The notes beneath the pieces are model-generated. The model saw only the letters and a program-made list of their open reading frames with translations, was not told the origin of the DNA and did not search any database. 64,000 bases of DNA from J014 sp964486055 (GTDB taxonomy: Bacteria > Acidobacteriota > Blastocatellia > Pyrinomonadales > Pyrinomonadaceae), in contig CAZALE010000001.1 in assembly GCA_964486055.1 (NCBI GenBank), forward strand, positions 248,001-312,000, written 5' to 3'. The translations under genes were made by a program, and so were the position numbers. Of this stretch, positions 60,761 through 64,000 are shown piece after piece. Within the stretch, counting starts at the first letter, position 1; every line of letters begins with the position of its first letter.

Positions 60761-61780
60761 TTATTTGGAGAAGATGTTATCACCGAGAAAGTTTTTCTTA
60801 ATGTACCTGACAGTGTCTTGCAAGGTTTCCATTGGGTCTCGTGTGAAAAAACCTAATTCTTTTTCGGCTTTACTCGAATCGAAGTACCAAAAGTATTCAC
60901 CCATTTCGACCTCGGAGGCATTGAAGGGAGCTGATTTGCCGAGTGCGTCATAGAAAGTTGAAATGAAATTCGAGCCGCTGATTGCGATTTTTTTTGGTAG
61001 TCGAAGCGCTGGGGCGCGAACTCCGGTGAGTATTTCAAGACGTCTGAAGAATTCCTCGACAGACCAATTTACAGCGCCTAAAAGATATCGTTCGCGGTTT
61101 TTTCCTCTCTCGAGCGCATTAAAAAAAGCATCAGCTACATCTCTGACATCCACGAAATTTATCCCGCCCGATGGCGTGTACGGAAATTTCCTTGCCATAA
61201 AATCTAGCACGACATTGGTTGAGCTCAGTCTATCATCACCACTGCCAAGCAACAATGAAGGATTTAAAATCACCAACCTTAAACCTTTGCCATCGAAGTA
61301 TTTTAGAGCTGTTTTCTCTTGATAATATTTTGAAGCGTAGTAAGGCCATTTTATTAGTATGTGGACTGGTTGAGGATAGCTCTCATCCACTATTTTCCCA
61401 TCTTCAGTAATGGCCGAGGTTCCAGATGAAGAGGCTAGTATGAAGTTTTTGACACCATTTTCTTTTGCGGCCTCACACAGGAGTCTGGTTCCTTCAACAT
61501 GAATTTTGTTCATTTCAGCTGCGCCGTCACGCGAGAAGGAAACTTTACCGGCCAGGTGATATATAACCTCGACATCTTGAGTTGCTCTAGCGACATCATC
61601 CCGATTGGTTACAGATCCTTCAAAAGCTTCTACGCCATCGTCTTTCATCCAATCCGGAACTGAAGAAGCCATGACACGAAGATTCTTCGCGCCCGCCTCT
61701 ATGAATCTTTTAACCAAATGTTTTCCCAGAAATCCTGTTCCACCGGTTATTAGAATTTTTTTTGCTCTTTTTTTGGCCAT
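60761..61780 (-). CDS. Extended SDR (NAD-dependent epimerase/dehydratase)
   Basis: This 339-residue protein has the Rossmann motif ILITGGTGFLGKHLV (about 9-23), NFILASSSGTSA with the Ser region, YYASKYYQEKTAL with Tyr-x3-Lys, and LRLVILNPSLLLG typical of dihydroflavonol-reductase-like or hydroxysteroid-dehydrogenase-like SDRs. Substrate unknown. It begins 18 bp after the psd gene ends on the same strand and may be cotranscribed with it. Confidence 0.85.
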   Translation of the reverse strand: MAKKRAKKILITGGTGFLGKHLVKRFIEAGAKNLRVMASSVPDWMKDDGVEAFEGSVTNRDDVARATQDVEVIYHLAGKVSFSRDGAAEMNKIHVEGTRLLCEAAKENGVKNFILASSSGTSAITEDGKIVDESYPQPVHILIKWPYYASKYYQEKTALKYFDGKGLRLVILNPSLLLGSGDDRLSSTNVVLDFMARKFPYTPSGGINFVDVRDVADAFFNALERGKNRERYLLGAVNWSVEEFFRRLEILTGVRAPALRLPKKIAISGSNFISTFYDALGKSAPFNASEVEMGEYFWYFDSSKAEKELGFFTRDPMETLQDTVRYIKKNFLGDNIFSK

Positions 61781-61798
61781 AATTACTTCAGGTAGATG

Positions 61799-62404
61799 TT
61801 AGTGATTCTTTAATCGAGCGATTATGGTCTCACCGCCTTTAACTCTGTCACCTACTTTTACTGTTATCTCCACAGAACTGGGCATCAGAACATCTGTACG
61901 AGAACCAAATTTTATCAACCCAAACCTTTCACCTTTTTCTAGATTATCCCCTTCCTTTTTCCAACAAACTATTCGCCTCGCTAAAATGCCAGCTATTTGC
62001 GTGCAAGTTACAGTTATCCTTTCATTCTCTATGATTAACGAATTTCTCTCGTTTAAATGACTGGCCTGTTCGCTTGTTGCAGGCATTTTTTTTCCAGGTT
62101 TGTAGATAACCTTTTTTACTCTACCTGCAATGGGAGCCCTATTTATGTGTACATCTAGAGGAGATAAAAACACGCTTATCAATTTCCCATTTTCGTTTTC
62201 CTCGATCCTAGTGACTCTTCCGTCGGATGCGGAAACTATAACATCCGCATCCTCTGGGATTTTCCTATCAGGATCACGAAAGAAGAATGCCATGAACAAT
62301 GCTATTGCAATGAACAGAATTGCAATCCACCATATTTGCAGTAATCCAAATACGAGAGCGATTAAAAAGGGAACGATTACGAATGGAAAACCTTCTCGAG
62401 CCAT
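61799..62404 (-). CDS. psd: Phosphatidylserine decarboxylase, short form
   Basis: This 201-residue proenzyme of the short type has two hydrophobic N-terminal helices, KVIYKPGKKMPATSEQASHLNERN and a C-terminal self-cleavage site F-G-S in GLIKFGSRTDVLMPSS. Cleavage before Ser would give the pyruvoyl group. It makes phosphatidylethanolamine at the membrane. ATG 62404 (MAREGFPFVIVPF) is the conserved start; an upstream TTG is unlikely. No phosphatidylserine synthase gene is in the window. Confidence 0.88.
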   Translation of the reverse strand: MAREGFPFVIVPFLIALVFGLLQIWWIAILFIAIALFMAFFFRDPDRKIPEDADVIVSASDGRVTRIEENENGKLISVFLSPLDVHINRAPIAGRVKKVIYKPGKKMPATSEQASHLNERNSLIIENERITVTCTQIAGILARRIVCWKKEGDNLEKGERFGLIKFGSRTDVLMPSSVEITVKVGDRVKGGETIIARLKNH

Positions 62405-62723
62405 TTTCGTTTTAAGTTTCAATTTTACGGGAAAGGGACTCTAATCAAAAATGTTGTCAGTACGCAAATATGTAAATCGAATCGAGCCCAATCTTTAAGA
62501 TTAACTCCAGGCAGCAAGCTCATGCCACTAGTTTAACTTTAAAATCTCGATTTCAAAGGATCAACGCTTTTTAGGCTATTAGAGTGGTCTTAAATGCTGT
62601 ACGAAAAATCATCAGAGCCGAGAGAACGTTTTTTATAGAACTCTAAAATTTGTTTTTTCATACTCTGTATGGCAAACTTTCGATGATTGAATCTGAAATT
62701 TTATTCACTGCTCGGCCTGTAGT
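62405..62723. other. 319-bp divergent intergenic region between psd and plsC
   Basis: I see no coding sequence, tRNA or convincing terminator in this stretch. It must hold the promoters of psd and plsC, but no hexamer pair is good enough to call. A run of AT-rich DNA near 62640-62700 lies before plsC. Confidence 0.4.
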
Positions 62724-63467
62724 ATGAAGTACATTTTAGCCTCGATTCGCTTTATTTTATTGCTCCTCACAACTTTCAGCATTTATTTCGCCTGGTGGAT
62801 TATCTCTTTCATAATACCAAATAAATCTCTATGGCGTCAGATTTGCTTCAGATTTTGGGCGCGTTCGTTCTCAAGAATAATTGGCATGAAGATAGAGGTG
62901 ATTGGATCGCCTCCTAAACCACCATTTTTCCTAGTGTCCAATCATTTGAGTTACGTTGATATCCCTCTGATTCGATCAGTTGTTGACGGTGTGTTTGTTG
63001 CCAAAAGTGAGATCAGAGAATGGTTTTTAATTGGTAAGATTACCGCCGATATGGAAAATATTTTTATAAACAGACAGAATCGGCGAGATATTCCCCAAGC
63101 AGGCGAAAAAATTTTAGAAAAATTAGACGCTGGCGAGGGTGTCATAGTCTTTCCTGAGGGCACAAGCACGAAAGGTGAGCAAGTGCTGAGATTTAGATCT
63201 TCATTCTTAGAATTTCCTGCAAAGACTGATTTTCCCGTCCATTACGTGGCGATAAGTTACAGAACTCCTAACAACGAACCGCCTGCTCACACGATCTGTT
63301 GGTGGGGCGATGCTACGTTGATCGCTCATATATGGAAGTTGCTTCAGATACCTTATTTCGAAGCCATTCTGAACTTCGGCGATGAAGCAATCCAGCACTC
63401 AGATAGGAAGGAATTAGCTGAAATCCTTTGGAAAAAGGTGAGTGATAAATTTCTACCGGTTCTCTGA
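62724..63467 (+). CDS. plsC: 1-acyl-sn-glycerol-3-phosphate acyltransferase (PlsC-like)
   Basis: This 247-residue membrane acyltransferase has an N-terminal hydrophobic helix (about 7-28) and the motif NHLSYVDIP (the H-x4-D catalytic pair). IFINRQNRRD and FPEGTSTKG complete the LPLAT motifs. It adds the second acyl chain to lysophosphatidate. It is divergent from psd, and together these point to a phospholipid-synthesis corner. The C-terminal half after residue 170 is longer than some PlsC proteins but fits the family. Confidence 0.88.
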   Translation: MKYILASIRFILLLLTTFSIYFAWWIISFIIPNKSLWRQICFRFWARSFSRIIGMKIEVIGSPPKPPFFLVSNHLSYVDIPLIRSVVDGVFVAKSEIREWFLIGKITADMENIFINRQNRRDIPQAGEKILEKLDAGEGVIVFPEGTSTKGEQVLRFRSSFLEFPAKTDFPVHYVAISYRTPNNEPPAHTICWWGDATLIAHIWKLLQIPYFEAILNFGDEAIQHSDRKELAEILWKKVSDKFLPVL

Positions 63468-63614
63468 GTTTAGGTGTAATTTATCAACTTTGTTCCAGTC
63501 TCTTGGTATTTTTTGGACTAGCAGCATCCAGAATGGCAAGCCGCAGAAATCAATTCCAACTCAAATTGCCATTTGCCCGATCACTTAAAAATTACCCTAA
63601 AGTGAACGAGTCCC

Positions 63615-64000
63615 TCATTTAAGTTTGTATCGTAGCGTTATCCCTAAACCTTTCGTATCCTTGATTGGTCCCATGCTGATATCTTGTTTTATGAAGAATA
63701 AATCAGCTCCAAACTTCGGCGTAAGTTGTTTAGCGATGCCTATGAATAGATCATTTCGGTAAAGTTTTCTGGTTTTAAAGTCATAATAAATCTCATCTGT
63801 CACGAAAGGAGAAAAAATCTCCTTATCATTTTTTCTGATCGGGAATAAAAGCTGTAAACGATTGCGTTGAGCAACTGTATCCTGTCTAGCATGGCGGATT
63901 TGGTACATAGTCATGAAACGATTTTTAATGGTAAGATATTTCATTTTTTTCTCGGCTGTGAGAAAAAAATTTAGCCTGTGCTCAAACTGTCTCGGAGCCT
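63615..64000 (-). CDS. DUF2490-like outer membrane protein, C-terminal part (runs off the window)
   Basis: The reading frame is open without a stop from 63615 to the end of the window, so the gene continues beyond it and the ATG at 63944 is probably internal. The visible 128 residues consist of amphipathic beta strands with many aromatic and charged alternations (EHRLNFF, RNRLQLLFPIRK, ITLRYKLK), ending in a strand. The pattern fits DUF2490 outer membrane barrel proteins. The function is unknown. The start is outside the window. Confidence 0.6.
   Translation of the reverse strand, partial: APRQFEHRLNFFLTAEKKMKYLTIKNRFMTMYQIRHARQDTVAQRNRLQLLFPIRKNDKEIFSPFVTDEIYYDFKTRKLYRNDLFIGIAKQLTPKFGADLFFIKQDISMGPIKDTKGLGITLRYKLK

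Overview
The window is AT-rich, densely coded bacterial chromosome from a Gram-negative, outer-membrane-bearing organism. It carries BamA, Skp/OmpH, LpxA, LpxI, FabZ, GmhB, a TonB-dependent receptor and a TonB C-terminal-domain protein. The most likely phylum is Acidobacteriota. This is an inference from the VWFA-related protein of the type common there, the ResB/CcsA cytochrome c maturation pair, the many SDR proteins and the secreted M14 and M28 peptidases. No 16S rRNA gene is present to confirm it. I see no phage, insertion sequence or CRISPR array. Nearly all the window reads as core chromosome.

Layout. 1-8.6 kb: the tail of an MFS transporter, a DUF4440-like lipoprotein, a TlpA-like thioredoxin, an amidohydrolase, a minus-strand run (HD phosphohydrolase, TonB_C protein, OlsB-like acyltransferase), then an Nramp-like transporter and an MscS channel with a cyclic-nucleotide-binding domain. 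9-12.8 kb: ResB, CcsA and a TPR protein for System II cytochrome c maturation. 13-19.7 kb (minus): alpha-glucan phosphorylase, macrodomain protein, an unknown small protein, RluB-like pseudouridine synthase, GH133 debranching enzyme and a nickel/cobalt permease with a structured leader. 20-29 kb: lepA, an M28 peptidase, xylFGH and an M14 carboxypeptidase. 29-41.3 kb: a pair of FecR-like membrane proteins, ugd and a sugar epimerase, tRNA-Lys, rplU-rpmA, wecB, a TonB-dependent receptor, a DUF6986 protein, an O-antigen ligase/polymerase-like protein and the VWFA protein.

41-64 kb (mostly minus): transcribed right to left, tkt, then bamA-ompH-fabZ-lpxA-lpxI-gmhB (outer membrane assembly and lipid A/LPS), thrS-infC-rpmI-rplT-pheS-[SDR]-pheT (translation), zapB-zapA, a 6S RNA and fmdB. 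To the right of tkt lie a Tat-exported nitrilase-like protein, an SDR, phosphatidylserine decarboxylase, PlsC (plus strand) and the end of a DUF2490-like outer membrane protein.

The observations most worth following are these. infC has an AUU start codon with a perfect Shine-Dalgarno sequence, and a hairpin occludes the rpmI ribosome-binding site; together these suggest classical IF3/L20 autoregulation. A 6S RNA gene lies directly behind zapA, with its own promoter overlapping the zapA stop. PheT lacks the usual EMAP-like tRNA-binding domain, and an SDR gene separates pheS from pheT. The secreted nitrilase homologue has lost its catalytic cysteine. The Nramp homologue lacks the DPGN and MPH motifs. 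A two-hairpin leader precedes the Ni/Co permease. The tandem FecR-like pair shares an unexplained C-terminal motif.
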